From positions 1 to 63,968 of the forward strand of contig JAUYHF010000066.1 of NCBI GenBank assembly GCA_030690165.1: a stretch of DNA of 63,968 bases, given 5' to 3'. The stretch is from Deltaproteobacteria bacterium. Its GTDB lineage: Bacteria; Desulfobacterota; GWC2-55-46; UBA9637. Both the position numbers and the translations under genes were made by a program. The notes beneath the pieces were generated by a model, which saw only the letters and a list, made by a program, of their open reading frames with translations, made no database searches and had not been told where the DNA came from. Numbering within the stretch: position 1 is the stretch's first letter; the number at the start of each line of letters is the position of its first letter. Shown one piece after another: positions 9,024 through 16,461 of this stretch.

Positions 9024-9289
9024 TCACCCCAAACCTCTTCGTGGGTATAAAACCTTCCTGCCTTTTGCTGTTTTTTTGCGCGCTCCAGAGCCTTCATGGT
9101 CTCTTTATCACTTAAGATATCTATTGTCTCCATCAGCCCTTCAAACCGCTCAATGTTTATCAAAATTCCCACAGGAATGCCGTTTTTTGTTATAGCAATG
9201 GTCTCGTCCATTTCTTCTACTTTTCTCATAATATCAAGAAAATCTCTTTTTGCCTGTGTAATAGGAATTACCTCCTGAACCTCTCTCAT
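9020..9289 (-). CDS. Phd/YefM-type antitoxin
   Basis: 89 residues from ATG at 9287-9289. A GGAGGT Shine-Dalgarno lies upstream, and the in-frame TTG further upstream is part of that ribosome-binding region. MREVQEVIPITQAKRDFLDIMRKVEE and ETIAITKNGIPVGILI are the standard Phd/YefM DNA-binding domain. The C-terminus (ALERAKKQQKAGRFYTHEEVWGE) is the toxin-binding tail. It neutralises the RelE-like partner and usually represses its own promoter together with it. A sigma-70-like promoter is visible upstream. Confidence 0.88.
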   Translation of the reverse strand: MREVQEVIPITQAKRDFLDIMRKVEEMDETIAITKNGIPVGILINIERFEGLMETIDILSDKETMKALERAKKQQKAGRFYTHEEVWGE

Positions 9290-9313
9290 ACGCACCTCCA
9301 AATTTTTATGACC

Positions 9314-9342
9314 ATTTTAATTTCAAAACTGCAAGAAGTCAA
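9314..9342 (-). promoter_or_regulatory. sigma-70-like promoter of the toxin-antitoxin operon
   Basis: On the minus strand TTGACT (9337-9342), a 17-base spacer and TAAAAT (9314-9319), about 25 bases upstream of the antitoxin ATG. Confidence 0.6.
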
Positions 9343-9415
9343 TTTCTTTTTACAAACCTTGTCCTTTTTTATGGATAAGAACATCTTCTGGGCCAAACCA
9401 GTTTCTTAATATCAT

Positions 9416-9640
9416 CTACTGTTCCAATAGAGACAGCTTTAGATATTTTTTTACCATCTTTGCTATCCTGTCTATATCACAAAACGGCAACTCTCCAAGG
9501 ACAGGGATACTGGTAAGCCTTTTTATCTCTGTTTGATTTGAAAAAAGGGTTTCATCAATAGCTAATGAAGGATAATTAAGTATGATGCCCTTAACCTCAA
9601 TGCCGGCAGATTGGGCATATCTGACTGTCAGTTTACAGCC
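9416..9640 (-). pseudogene. C-terminal fragment of a second dethiobiotin synthetase
   Basis: The translation LTVRYAQSAGIEVKGIILNYPSLAIDETLFSNQTEIKRLTSIPVLGELPFCD...MVKKYLKLSLLEQ aligns along its whole length with the C-terminal third of the bioD product encoded at 10982-11671. That protein has LTVRYAQSVGILVAGIILNYP...NQTEIKRLTNVPVAGELPFCD...MVKKYLKLSFLEE. The P-loop half is missing. Upstream of the homology the sequence changes abruptly into hairpin-rich, element-like DNA (9641-9720). It is a decayed duplicate, not a functional enzyme. Confidence 0.85.
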
Positions 9641-9654
9641 GGCAGTCAACCCCC

Positions 9655-9720
9655 ACACTTTGACCGCAGGGCATTATATCCTGCGGCAAGCCCCCACACC
9701 AAAATCTTTGGTGTGGGGGT
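9655..9720. repeat. tandem hairpins resembling an IS200/IS605-type end
   Basis: Two strong inverted repeats follow each other. CCGCAGG...CCTGCGG is at 9664-9686. CCCCCACACCAAA / TTTGGTGTGGGGG (13-bp arms, 3-base loop) is at 9691-9719. Such a CCCCCAC hairpin resembles the right end of IS200/IS605-family elements. It lies exactly where the bioD fragment is broken off. No transposase or TnpB gene remains. Confidence 0.5.
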
Positions 9721-9727
9721 AAACAAA

Positions 9728-9762
9728 AGCCCTCTTCAAAATAGTGGAGAGGGCTTTTTTGT
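9728..9762. terminator. bidirectional terminator hairpin
   Basis: The perfect stem AGCCCTCT / AGAGGGCT (9728-9755) has a T-run on the plus side and a TTTTGTTT tract on the minus side. It lies 18 bases beyond the stop of the cytochrome gene (9780), which it would end on the minus strand. Confidence 0.65.
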
Positions 9763-9779
9763 TCTCAGGGAACAGCTAT

Positions 9780-10922
9780 TTATAAAGGACTCTTTCTATA
9801 AAATATTTCATACGAAATAGGTTCTTTGCTTTCATAACCAATTCGTTTCCGACGCGACTCTGCCAACAAATGATAGCGAATGACAACCTCTATTACCTTC
9901 GGCACATTCCTTCCATTGGTGGAAAATGCTATCGTATAGGTACGAGGCTTAAGATATGGCAGTCGAGTATCCCAAAGCTCTATGATAAAAGGACGCCACA
10001 GGATAGCTCGTTTCAAGGTGTAGTGCTGTTCCTTTATAATCTTGCCGTTTATATCCATGAGCCTCAGGTCTACGGTGAGATGGCGGTCCGGGGTACCTGT
10101 AGGCAGATAGTGAGCCGCACCGATATTGGCAAGGGTAAGGGTATATTTCCGTTTGCCGGGCGCAGCAGCCTGTTCCTGCAGTTTGACCTGAAGTCCGTTT
10201 TTGACCGTATCCGGATCATGCCCTCCACGCCAGAGATGTCGGCGTATGATGCGAACCTTTCCACCGGCAACGATAGAACGTTGTAGTTCAGGCATGTGGC
10301 ATTGAACGCATTTCATCTCTATCTCCCCCGTGGACTTTATCTCTGCAACGGTCCCGCACGGCGGCATGCGGAAGAAAGTATCCCACCGTTTGCCGCTTAC
10401 CACATGACATCGCACACACACTTGATTCGGGTCGGTCATTCTGACAACGGCATGGGGTGAAGAGGTGCTGCCGTACGGGCCAAGAATACGACCCTCCCTC
10501 AGATGGCAGACATTGCAGGTGACGCCTTCACTTTGAAGTGTTGGATCAAAATTGGCATTCAGTTTCAGTATCGGATTCAACTTCTCCTTATCGTGGAAGC
10601 CAAGGACAAGTTCTTCCTGCTGATTCTCGAGCGGGATGTGGCAGTTTTTACATATCTGTTGAGAACCCTCAAAACGGAAATCAGCCTGAAAATATGGGTC
10701 TGTCCATGCCCTGCTGTGCATAGTGGTGGCCCATTCGTCATAAATCTCCTGGTGGCAACCTCTACAGGCCTTTGCACTCAGGTCTTTCATCAGTGCATGC
10801 ACAGGAATCGGCCGCTCAAATGCCTCTGATACCACAAAGATGTTCATGGGACGAATGAACCGCCAGAAGAGAAATAACCCTGCTGAAATTATAAGAAGCG
10901 CTATGATAATCCTTCTCTTCAT
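9780..10922 (-). CDS. membrane-anchored pentahaem cytochrome c
   Basis: 380 residues. An N-terminal signal anchor (RRIIIALLIISAGLFLFW) is followed by a periplasmic haem domain with five CXXCH motifs: CRGCH, CKNCH, CNVCH, CVRCH and CVQCH. The C-terminal third is haem-free and beta-rich (YTLTLANIGAAHYLPTGTPDRHLTVDLRL...). The opening AKACRGCHQEIYDEWATTMHSRAW is the layout seen in cytochrome c554-like multihaem proteins. It probably carries electrons in the periplasm; the partner and substrate cannot be inferred from neighbours. It stands between intact bioD and the bioD fragment, an arrangement suggesting insertion or duplication around it. Confidence 0.85.
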   Translation of the reverse strand: MKRRIIIALLIISAGLFLFWRFIRPMNIFVVSEAFERPIPVHALMKDLSAKACRGCHQEIYDEWATTMHSRAWTDPYFQADFRFEGSQQICKNCHIPLENQQEELVLGFHDKEKLNPILKLNANFDPTLQSEGVTCNVCHLREGRILGPYGSTSSPHAVVRMTDPNQVCVRCHVVSGKRWDTFFRMPPCGTVAEIKSTGEIEMKCVQCHMPELQRSIVAGGKVRIIRRHLWRGGHDPDTVKNGLQVKLQEQAAAPGKRKYTLTLANIGAAHYLPTGTPDRHLTVDLRLMDINGKIIKEQHYTLKRAILWRPFIIELWDTRLPYLKPRTYTIAFSTNGRNVPKVIEVVIRYHLLAESRRKRIGYESKEPISYEIFYRKSPL

Positions 10923-10981
10923 GCGATATATTTTATAAAGGAGAAAGAACGGCTCTTGAAGGTTTAAAGCGCCTTGTGCAT

Positions 10982-11671
10982 CTATTCTTCCAAAAATGAT
11001 AGTTTCAAGTATTTCTTCACCATCTTAGAAGCCCTATCCTCATCACAAAAAGGAAGTTCGCCGGCTACCGGAACATTGGTAAGTCTTTTTATCTCGGTCT
11101 GATTCAGAGATGAGACCTCCTCCATGGTAAACGCCGGATAATTGAGAATAATTCCAGCAACCAGGATGCCGACAGATTGTGCATACCTAACCGTGAGCAG
11201 CGTATGGTTTATTGCCCCGAGCCTTGATGCGGCAATGATTATAAGCGGCAGGTTGAGCAGTTTTATAAGGTCTGCAATAGTCTTATTCTCATTTATGGGC
11301 GCAAGCAATCCCCCAGCGCCTTCAACAAACATCATGCTGTGCCTTGATGCAAGTCTATCATAACATTCTTTTATCCTGTTTAAGTCTATATTTTTACCTT
11401 CAAGCCTCGATGCAATGCTTGGGGCAAGATGGGCCTTGAAGCGATATGGGTTTATTAAATCCATATCATCGTCAACACCCGACATCTTTTTAAGGAAAAG
11501 GGCATCCTGAGGCTCAAGCCCCCCGTTTTTTTCAGGGCATCCTGTTTCAACAGGCTTCATCACGCCGACATTAAAACTTTTTTCCCTTAGCGCCGATACG
11601 ATGCCGGCGGTAACAAAAGTTTTACCCACGCCTGTATCAGTGCCTGTGATAAAAAAACCTTTGGCTACCAT
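10982..11671 (-). CDS. bioD: ATP-dependent dethiobiotin synthetase
   Basis: 229 residues from the ATG at 11669-11671. BioD closes the ureido ring of dethiobiotin from 7,8-diaminopelargonate, CO2 and ATP, the penultimate step of biotin synthesis. The P-loop GTDTGVGKT is at residues 8-16, MKPVETG is the substrate loop, and VEGAGGLLAPI is the conserved central motif. The rest of the pathway is not adjacent. The shadow paralogue at 9416-9640 covers only its last third. An upstream in-frame extension exists but starts before any homology. Confidence 0.93.
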   Translation of the reverse strand: MVAKGFFITGTDTGVGKTFVTAGIVSALREKSFNVGVMKPVETGCPEKNGGLEPQDALFLKKMSGVDDDMDLINPYRFKAHLAPSIASRLEGKNIDLNRIKECYDRLASRHSMMFVEGAGGLLAPINENKTIADLIKLLNLPLIIIAASRLGAINHTLLTVRYAQSVGILVAGIILNYPAFTMEEVSSLNQTEIKRLTNVPVAGELPFCDEDRASKMVKKYLKLSFLEE

Positions 11672-11941
11672 AGTCAGGATAGTAGCAGAATAGAAAAATT
11701 CAGTCAAATTGACGAAATAACATTTTGCTAATTTTTTCTTTAAATAATAACCTCTTGAAATTTTGCTACCTGTCCTTTTGGGCAGGCAGTAAACCTTGCA
11801 GGATTAAGTAATAATAGAAAAATTCATGATATTAGTAGAATCCCATACGTTGCCTTGCGGCAAAAATATCTGTTGTCAACAAATAGAAATGTCCGCTTTT
11901 AGAGCAAATGAATTGTCCACTTTTTGATTGAAGGGTGTTTT
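11672..11941. other. intergenic region with insertion-sequence-like motifs
   Basis: There is no gene here. A small hairpin CCTGTCC/GGGCAGG lies near 11770. AGAAATGTCCGCTTTTAG and GAATTGTCCACTTTTTGA lie at 11887-11926, resembling the GTCC motifs at the left window edge. They may be a scar of the same kind of insertion sequence. Confidence 0.35.
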
Positions 11942-12808
11942 TTACCCATGTGTAGCTCCTTTTTCCACCATCTTTTTTAAAAACCCCAGATTTCGCCGGT
12001 CATTCTTCATATCCTTATCCTTTGGCGTTTCTATAATCTTTGGAATATCTGCAAATCTTTTGTCATTCATAAGAAGGCGAAAGGGCAGTTGCCCAAGCAT
12101 ACCTTTGCCGATATGCTCATGCCTGTCAACGCGGCTGCCAAGCCCCTTTTTGCAGTCATTCACATGAAAACATACCAGCCGGTCAATGCCGACAATCCTG
12201 TCAAATTCTTTCATCATAGTATCATAACCTTCAGCAGTAGAAATATCATACCCTGCTGCAAAGATATGGCAGGTGTCAAGGCATACCTTGATTCTCTCTT
12301 TATTCTTAACGCCATCTATAATGCGGGATAGATGCTCAAACCGATAACCGATACTCGTCCCCTGCCCTGCTGTTGTCTCCATGGCTATATCAACCGGCCA
12401 GCCATTTGTTTTTATAAAAATAAGATTGAAAGAGTTGGTAATATTCTTTATCCCTTCATCTTCACCTATGCCGAGGTGTGATCCGGGATGCATGACAATA
12501 TAAGGGATGCAAAGGATTCTGCAATGTTCCATTTCATTGATGAGCGCATTGATGGATTTGGTGCGAAGTGCGGGGCTGCCTGATGCCAGATTTATAAGGT
12601 ATGAATCGTGGGCAAGTATTTTGGATATATTGCTCTTTTTTCTCAGAGAGAAAAAGCGGTCTATCTCCTCTTCTTCAAAGACTTTGCCCCTCCACTGGGT
12701 TGCGTTTTTTGTGAATAGCTGGATTGCTGTGCAGGAAAGTTGATTTCCTCTTTCAATGGCCTTGTCCACTCCGCCTGCAATGGACATATGCGCGCCGAGG
12801 AGTATCAT
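11942..12808 (-). CDS. nfo: endonuclease IV (AP endonuclease)
   Basis: 288 residues, a normal length. Nfo cuts DNA 5' to abasic sites using three metal ions in a TIM barrel. Visible family signatures are LLGAHMSIAGGVDKAI at the start, MHPGSHLG, AMETTAGQG, KVCLDTCHIFAAGYD, FHVNDCKKGLGSRVDRHEHIGKG and a C-terminal IIETPKD. All metal-binding His/Glu/Asp positions are present in these motifs. Its ATG overlaps the TGA of the deacetylase gene upstream (ATGA, 12805-12808), so the two are co-translated. Confidence 0.95.
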   Translation of the reverse strand: MILLGAHMSIAGGVDKAIERGNQLSCTAIQLFTKNATQWRGKVFEEEEIDRFFSLRKKSNISKILAHDSYLINLASGSPALRTKSINALINEMEHCRILCIPYIVMHPGSHLGIGEDEGIKNITNSFNLIFIKTNGWPVDIAMETTAGQGTSIGYRFEHLSRIIDGVKNKERIKVCLDTCHIFAAGYDISTAEGYDTMMKEFDRIVGIDRLVCFHVNDCKKGLGSRVDRHEHIGKGMLGQLPFRLLMNDKRFADIPKIIETPKDKDMKNDRRNLGFLKKMVEKGATHG

Positions 12809-13773
12809 TTCTTCAAAAGCTCAGACACCTTTACAATCCTATAGCCCCTCTGCTCAAGGCCGTCTATAATTTCCGGTAGTTTGGCAGATACATGGCTCTC
12901 TTTTCTATCGGTGCCGAGGTGCATCAATACAATGCCGCCCTTAACCTCATGGCCGTCTTTATCAAAATTAAGAATCCTGTCCTTTATCTCATCTGCCGAA
13001 TGGTAAAACTCGGATTCTTCATTTGAAACCCAATCAAGGCTGTCAAGCGACTGCTTTATCTTGCGGTCTACTGTCCAACCCACATGCGTAAAGCCAGCCT
13101 CATACGCCCACTGCCGTATCTCGGCATTTTGCTCGCCGTAAGGCGCGCGCCATAATGGAGCCATATCCTTGCCTGTCAATTCCTTAAAGATTCCGGCGGT
13201 TTCTTTTAACTCTACTGTTATGAATTCCTTGTTAACACCAGGAAGAGTTTGCTGTTTAAAATTTTTCTCAAAGGTTGTAAGGTGTGGATGGGTAAGTGAA
13301 TGATTGCCTATCTCATGTCCATCTTCAACCATCTTAAAGACAATATCAGGGTATCTTTTTATAAAATCCCCTGTCAGGAATATTGTCGTCTTTATATTTT
13401 TTCCCCGCAGTATATTCAAAATCTCATCCGCATCCGTTGCCTCGCTGCCACCGTCAAATGTTACGGATAATTCATTTTTCAGCAAGTTGCCTCTTGTTAT
13501 ATCAGGCGCGGCAAATTTCGGTTTTAAAACAGGCGACAATTTAGATTTGGCCTTGATTCTGTTTTTTAGAATAGCATCACTATCAGACGCCTGAAGCTCC
13601 GTAATTTGGATTTCATGGCCGCCTTTCTCTGTCAGTAGAGCTTTATGAATTGAAGGAGGACTGTGCTTGTCAACAGATAGGACTGTGTAGGTATGTATAG
13701 CCGAAAGCGCAAGGATAGGCAATATTACAGGAACAAACCCATTTATTAGACCTTGTAGCGGGACCCTTCCCAT
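12805..13773 (-). CDS. polysaccharide deacetylase (NodB domain)
   Basis: 322 residues: an N-terminal membrane anchor (VPVILPILALSAIHTYTV), a variable linker to about residue 100, then a NodB domain. The domain shows SVTFDGGSEATDADEIL (motif 1, TFDGG instead of the usual TFDDG), HEIGNHSLTHPHL (metal His pair, motif 2), RAPYG (motif 3) and GIVLMHLG (catalytic His). CE4 enzymes remove acetyl groups from N-acetylated sugars in wall or capsule polymers. Here the domain faces the periplasm. The changed motif 1 may alter one metal ligand. It overlaps nfo by four bases. Confidence 0.85.
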   Translation of the reverse strand: MGRVPLQGLINGFVPVILPILALSAIHTYTVLSVDKHSPPSIHKALLTEKGGHEIQITELQASDSDAILKNRIKAKSKLSPVLKPKFAAPDITRGNLLKNELSVTFDGGSEATDADEILNILRGKNIKTTIFLTGDFIKRYPDIVFKMVEDGHEIGNHSLTHPHLTTFEKNFKQQTLPGVNKEFITVELKETAGIFKELTGKDMAPLWRAPYGEQNAEIRQWAYEAGFTHVGWTVDRKIKQSLDSLDWVSNEESEFYHSADEIKDRILNFDKDGHEVKGGIVLMHLGTDRKESHVSAKLPEIIDGLEQRGYRIVKVSELLKK

Positions 13774-13831
13774 ATTTTTCTATAGTATTCCTATCCAGGA
13801 AATGCCTGGGGTTTAAAACACCTATAAAATA

Positions 13832-14236
13832 TCACTCAAATATTATTTCCTTTACATTTTTTGCCGTAATCTTGTATGTTCCAAATGTAGTTGTTCCATA
13901 AAATCTCGATTCATCATCAAATGTAACCGCAACGACATCTCCATTACGGAGGGTTATCTGGGTATCTTTCTTGCCGCTGCCGGACTCGCCGATAAATACT
14001 ACCTTCTTTACCTTTTCAAATGGAATGCTGACAGAGCCCTTGCCCCTGAACCCCACAAAAAACAACTGACCTTCCCAGCTAACAAACCTGCATTTTGTAG
14101 ATATCCCCTGGTCATCTATGACCGTTGCAGAAAAATCAATCTCTGGTTTCGGGATTTCACTCTCAGGGGTCTTGCCCATGCCGGCAAAGACAACCCATCC
14201 GGCTATCAGCAGCAAAACAATCAGCAACCTCTTCAT
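13832..14236 (-). CDS. exported protein of unknown function
   Basis: 134 residues from the ATG at 14234-14236, chosen because AGGAGGTG lies just upstream. A further upstream frame would start inside the tRNA gene. It has a clear signal peptide (MKRLLIVLLLIAGWVVFAG), then a small beta-rich domain (IDFSATVIDDQGISTKCRFVSWEGQLFFVGFRGKGSVSIPFEKVKKVVFIG ... TLRNGDVVAVTFDDESRFYGTTTFGTYKITAKNVKEIIFE). The repeated short strands and the closing KNVKEIIF look like a secreted beta-sandwich or barrel. No family is recognised with confidence. Confidence 0.75.
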   Translation of the reverse strand: MKRLLIVLLLIAGWVVFAGMGKTPESEIPKPEIDFSATVIDDQGISTKCRFVSWEGQLFFVGFRGKGSVSIPFEKVKKVVFIGESGSGKKDTQITLRNGDVVAVTFDDESRFYGTTTFGTYKITAKNVKEIIFE

Positions 14237-14295
14237 CTTACACCTCCTATGTCTAACTGCAGCCTGCAAACCTAAAGTTTTGTACAGTATTTCAA

Positions 14296-14370
14296 TGGTG
14301 GGCGGTACTGGATTTGAACCAGTGACTTCCACCGTGTGAAGGTGACACTCTGCCGCTGAGTTAACCGCCC
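14296..14370 (-). tRNA. tRNA-Val (anticodon CAC)
   Basis: On the minus strand a full cloverleaf is present. Acceptor GGGCGGT pairs with ACCGCCC, the anticodon stem TCACC/GGTGG has loop TTCACAC (anticodon CAC), the T-arm is ACTGG TTCAAAT CCAGT, and CCA is encoded. Confidence 0.97.
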
Positions 14371-14469
14371 ATATATAAAGTTACAAGGTGCAAGTTTAAG
14401 CTTTTAAAATGGTATAGAAAGAATATCGGTAAGTCAAGAAAAAGGTGCTTAAACTTGGATCTTGCATCT

Positions 14470-15615
14470 TCATCTTTTGCTAATCGGCGCATATTTTTGA
14501 CTGCGTAGTCCTATATACTTCTGGTCAGGTCTGTAAATCTTGTTTGTCTTTAGCTGTTCAAGCCAGTGACTAAGCCAGCCTGCAACCCTGCCCATTGCAA
14601 ATATGGGCGTGAAAAGATCTGTCGGCATACCTATCTCCTGAAGCACTATGCCTGAATAAAAGTCAACATTAGGATAAAGTTTTTTAGCGGCAAGTTTTTC
14701 ATTCACTACTTTTTCAACCTCTTCTGCTATTTCCAATATCTTTCCACTGCCGTGGTTATTCTTAAAAAGTTTGTGAGCGTATGCCTGTAAAAATGTCGCC
14801 CTCGGGTCTTTTGTCTTATAGACCCTGTGCCCTACGCCCATTATCTTCTCGTGTCTTTCAATCATCTTTTCTATATACGGCCTTGCATTTTCCTTTGCGT
14901 CTATCTCCTTAAGCATGCGCACCACCTCTTCATTGGCCCCGCCGTGCAGAGGCCCGCTGAGTGTCCCGATAGCTGACGACACAACCGTATACGGGTCTGC
15001 AAGTGTTGATCCCACAACCCTTGCGCTGAATGTTGAGGCATTCATGGTATGGTCTGCATGAAGTATGAGCATTGCATCAATGATTTTTTCTGTAAAGGCA
15101 TCCGGCGCCTTCTCAAAGAGCATGTAGTAAAAATTTGCGGCAAATGAAAGGTCATTATTCGGCTGAATCGGCGCATCTCCGTGCCTCAGTCTTTCGCAGG
15201 CAGCAACTATAGTGGGCATCTTTGCAATCAGCCTTACAACAGACCAGTAACGGGTATCCTCGTTCATTACATCCCTTGCAGGATAATACATGCCCATGGC
15301 AGCCACTACAGATTGGAGATATTCCATCGGGTGACCGTTTTCCGGCAGAAACTCTATCATCCTGAGAATCTTGACCTTTAAGCGGGTGTGATAGGTTATA
15401 TCAGCCTTGAATTTTTTGTATTCAGATTTCGTAGGCAGTTTGCCAAAAAGCAGAAGATAAGCCACTTCAAGGAATGTGCTGTTTTCTGCAAGGACTTCAA
15501 CCGGTATGCCACGGTATTCAAGTATCCCCTTTTCGCCGTCAACATAGCTTATTGCAGATTCTGCGGCAGGGATGCCTGCAAGGCCCGGAATAACCCCCAT
15601 CTGTTTTTCTTCCAT
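14470..15615 (-). CDS. gltA: citrate synthase
   Basis: 381 residues from the ATG at 15613-15615, preceded by AAAGGAG. Citrate synthase condenses oxaloacetate and acetyl-CoA at the entry of the TCA cycle. The catalytic histidines are in SGPLHGGANE and MGVGHRVYKTKDPR, and the catalytic Asp in NVDFYSGIVL. The N-terminus MGVIPGLAGIPAAESAISYVDGEKGILEYRGIPVEVLAEN is the usual short-type start. Aconitase is encoded at 5579-7510, so two consecutive TCA enzymes are in the window but not in one operon. A promoter and an inverted repeat lie upstream. Confidence 0.95.
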   Translation of the reverse strand: MEEKQMGVIPGLAGIPAAESAISYVDGEKGILEYRGIPVEVLAENSTFLEVAYLLLFGKLPTKSEYKKFKADITYHTRLKVKILRMIEFLPENGHPMEYLQSVVAAMGMYYPARDVMNEDTRYWSVVRLIAKMPTIVAACERLRHGDAPIQPNNDLSFAANFYYMLFEKAPDAFTEKIIDAMLILHADHTMNASTFSARVVGSTLADPYTVVSSAIGTLSGPLHGGANEEVVRMLKEIDAKENARPYIEKMIERHEKIMGVGHRVYKTKDPRATFLQAYAHKLFKNNHGSGKILEIAEEVEKVVNEKLAAKKLYPNVDFYSGIVLQEIGMPTDLFTPIFAMGRVAGWLSHWLEQLKTNKIYRPDQKYIGLRSQKYAPISKR

Positions 15616-15673
15616 AGTTTTCTCTCCTTTCAAGTCTGAGTATGACCTGTCTGCCACGCGATATTTGTAAACC

Positions 15674-15698
15674 CCGTTAGAGATTTATCCTCTAACGG
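15674..15698 (-). promoter_or_regulatory. inverted repeat at the gltA transcription start
   Basis: CCGTTAGAG (15674-15682) and CTCTAACGG (15690-15698) form perfect 9-base arms with a 7-base spacer, about 60-85 bases upstream of the gltA ATG. They begin directly after the predicted -10 box. This could be a repressor operator or a 5'-end mRNA hairpin. No T-run follows, so it is not a terminator. Confidence 0.6.
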
Positions 15699-15702
15699 AG
15701 TA

Positions 15703-15732
15703 AATATACGCCTTAAAAATCTTTCATGTCAA
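15703..15732 (-). promoter_or_regulatory. sigma-70-like promoter of gltA
   Basis: On the minus strand TTGACA (15727-15732), an 18-base spacer and TATATT (15703-15708). Confidence 0.65.
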
Positions 15733-15861
15733 GGGTTATATAGGCTGGTGTACAATTCCTCTGGCCATTGACCAGCTTGTTTTAGTATGGTATTTAAACG
15801 ATATAAGCGCAATAACAGAAACTTTAGACTGCGGGTTTGAATTTGTGCTATTAGAGGTAAT

Positions 15862-16461
15862 ATGGATTATTCTATTGCCCCCGGATGGAAATGGGTTAGC
15901 GATAAAGAGGCTGTCGGATTATGCGAAAGGCTTAACATGTTGCCGCAACACAGGCTGCTCCTCTTGTCAGACGGCTCATTAACAAGGTTTTTAGAGGCGC
16001 TGAGCGGGTCTCCTGTTGATGTGGAAATAAAAAACTATGAGACCCGCAGACTAAACAAAGAAGAGGCAGCATATCTGGAGGTCCTTGCCTCTCAGGACGC
16101 AATCATCAGGGATGTATGGCTTATTCAGGATAGGAAAAAACTTGTGTACGCCCGCTCTGTATTTCCTTTGGCCGGGCTTGATAAAGATTTCCTGAATAAG
16201 ATAGCCACCAGTATAGAGCCGCTTGGTAGGAGTTTAACAGAACAGGGGCTTTTGACATTTAAAGACAAACTTGCAATATGCGCTGTGCATTGCAGCGATA
16301 TAAACAATCTCCTGAATCTTGCGCCTCGTGCCATTCTCTGGGCAAAGCGCTACAGACTGACAGCTCAGTCAGCTTCAGGGGGAAAGTGTATCACAGCATC
16401 TATAACAGAGATTTTTTCACCTGAACTTGTAGGCAAACCATCATTGAATGCAGAAAAATGA
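15862..16461 (+). CDS. ubiC: chorismate pyruvate-lyase-like protein
   Basis: 199 residues. UbiC removes pyruvate from chorismate to give 4-hydroxybenzoate, the head-group precursor of ubiquinone-type quinones. The family pattern is visible. LSDGSLTRFLEAL is near the N-terminus, DAIIRDVWLIQDRKKLVYARSVFP holds the substrate-binding Arg near residue 103, EPLGRSL follows, and a C-terminal ITEIFSPEL supplies the conserved Glu. The gene overlaps the ubiA start by four bases (ATGA at 16458), which strongly supports a linked role. Sequence conservation is modest, so the call leans on context as well. Confidence 0.8.
   Translation: MDYSIAPGWKWVSDKEAVGLCERLNMLPQHRLLLLSDGSLTRFLEALSGSPVDVEIKNYETRRLNKEEAAYLEVLASQDAIIRDVWLIQDRKKLVYARSVFPLAGLDKDFLNKIATSIEPLGRSLTEQGLLTFKDKLAICAVHCSDINNLLNLAPRAILWAKRYRLTAQSASGGKCITASITEIFSPELVGKPSLNAEK

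Noticed and set aside
9611-9820. Plus-strand open frame across the hairpins
   Set aside because: It runs through two palindromes and a terminator, with no family resemblance.
14237-14332. N-terminal extension of the exported protein into the tRNA-Val gene
   Set aside because: The extension translates tRNA sequence; a strong Shine-Dalgarno before the ATG at 14234-14236 and the signal peptide mark the true start.
15674-15698. The gltA inverted repeat as a terminator
   Set aside because: No T-run follows on either strand and it lies directly downstream of a good promoter.
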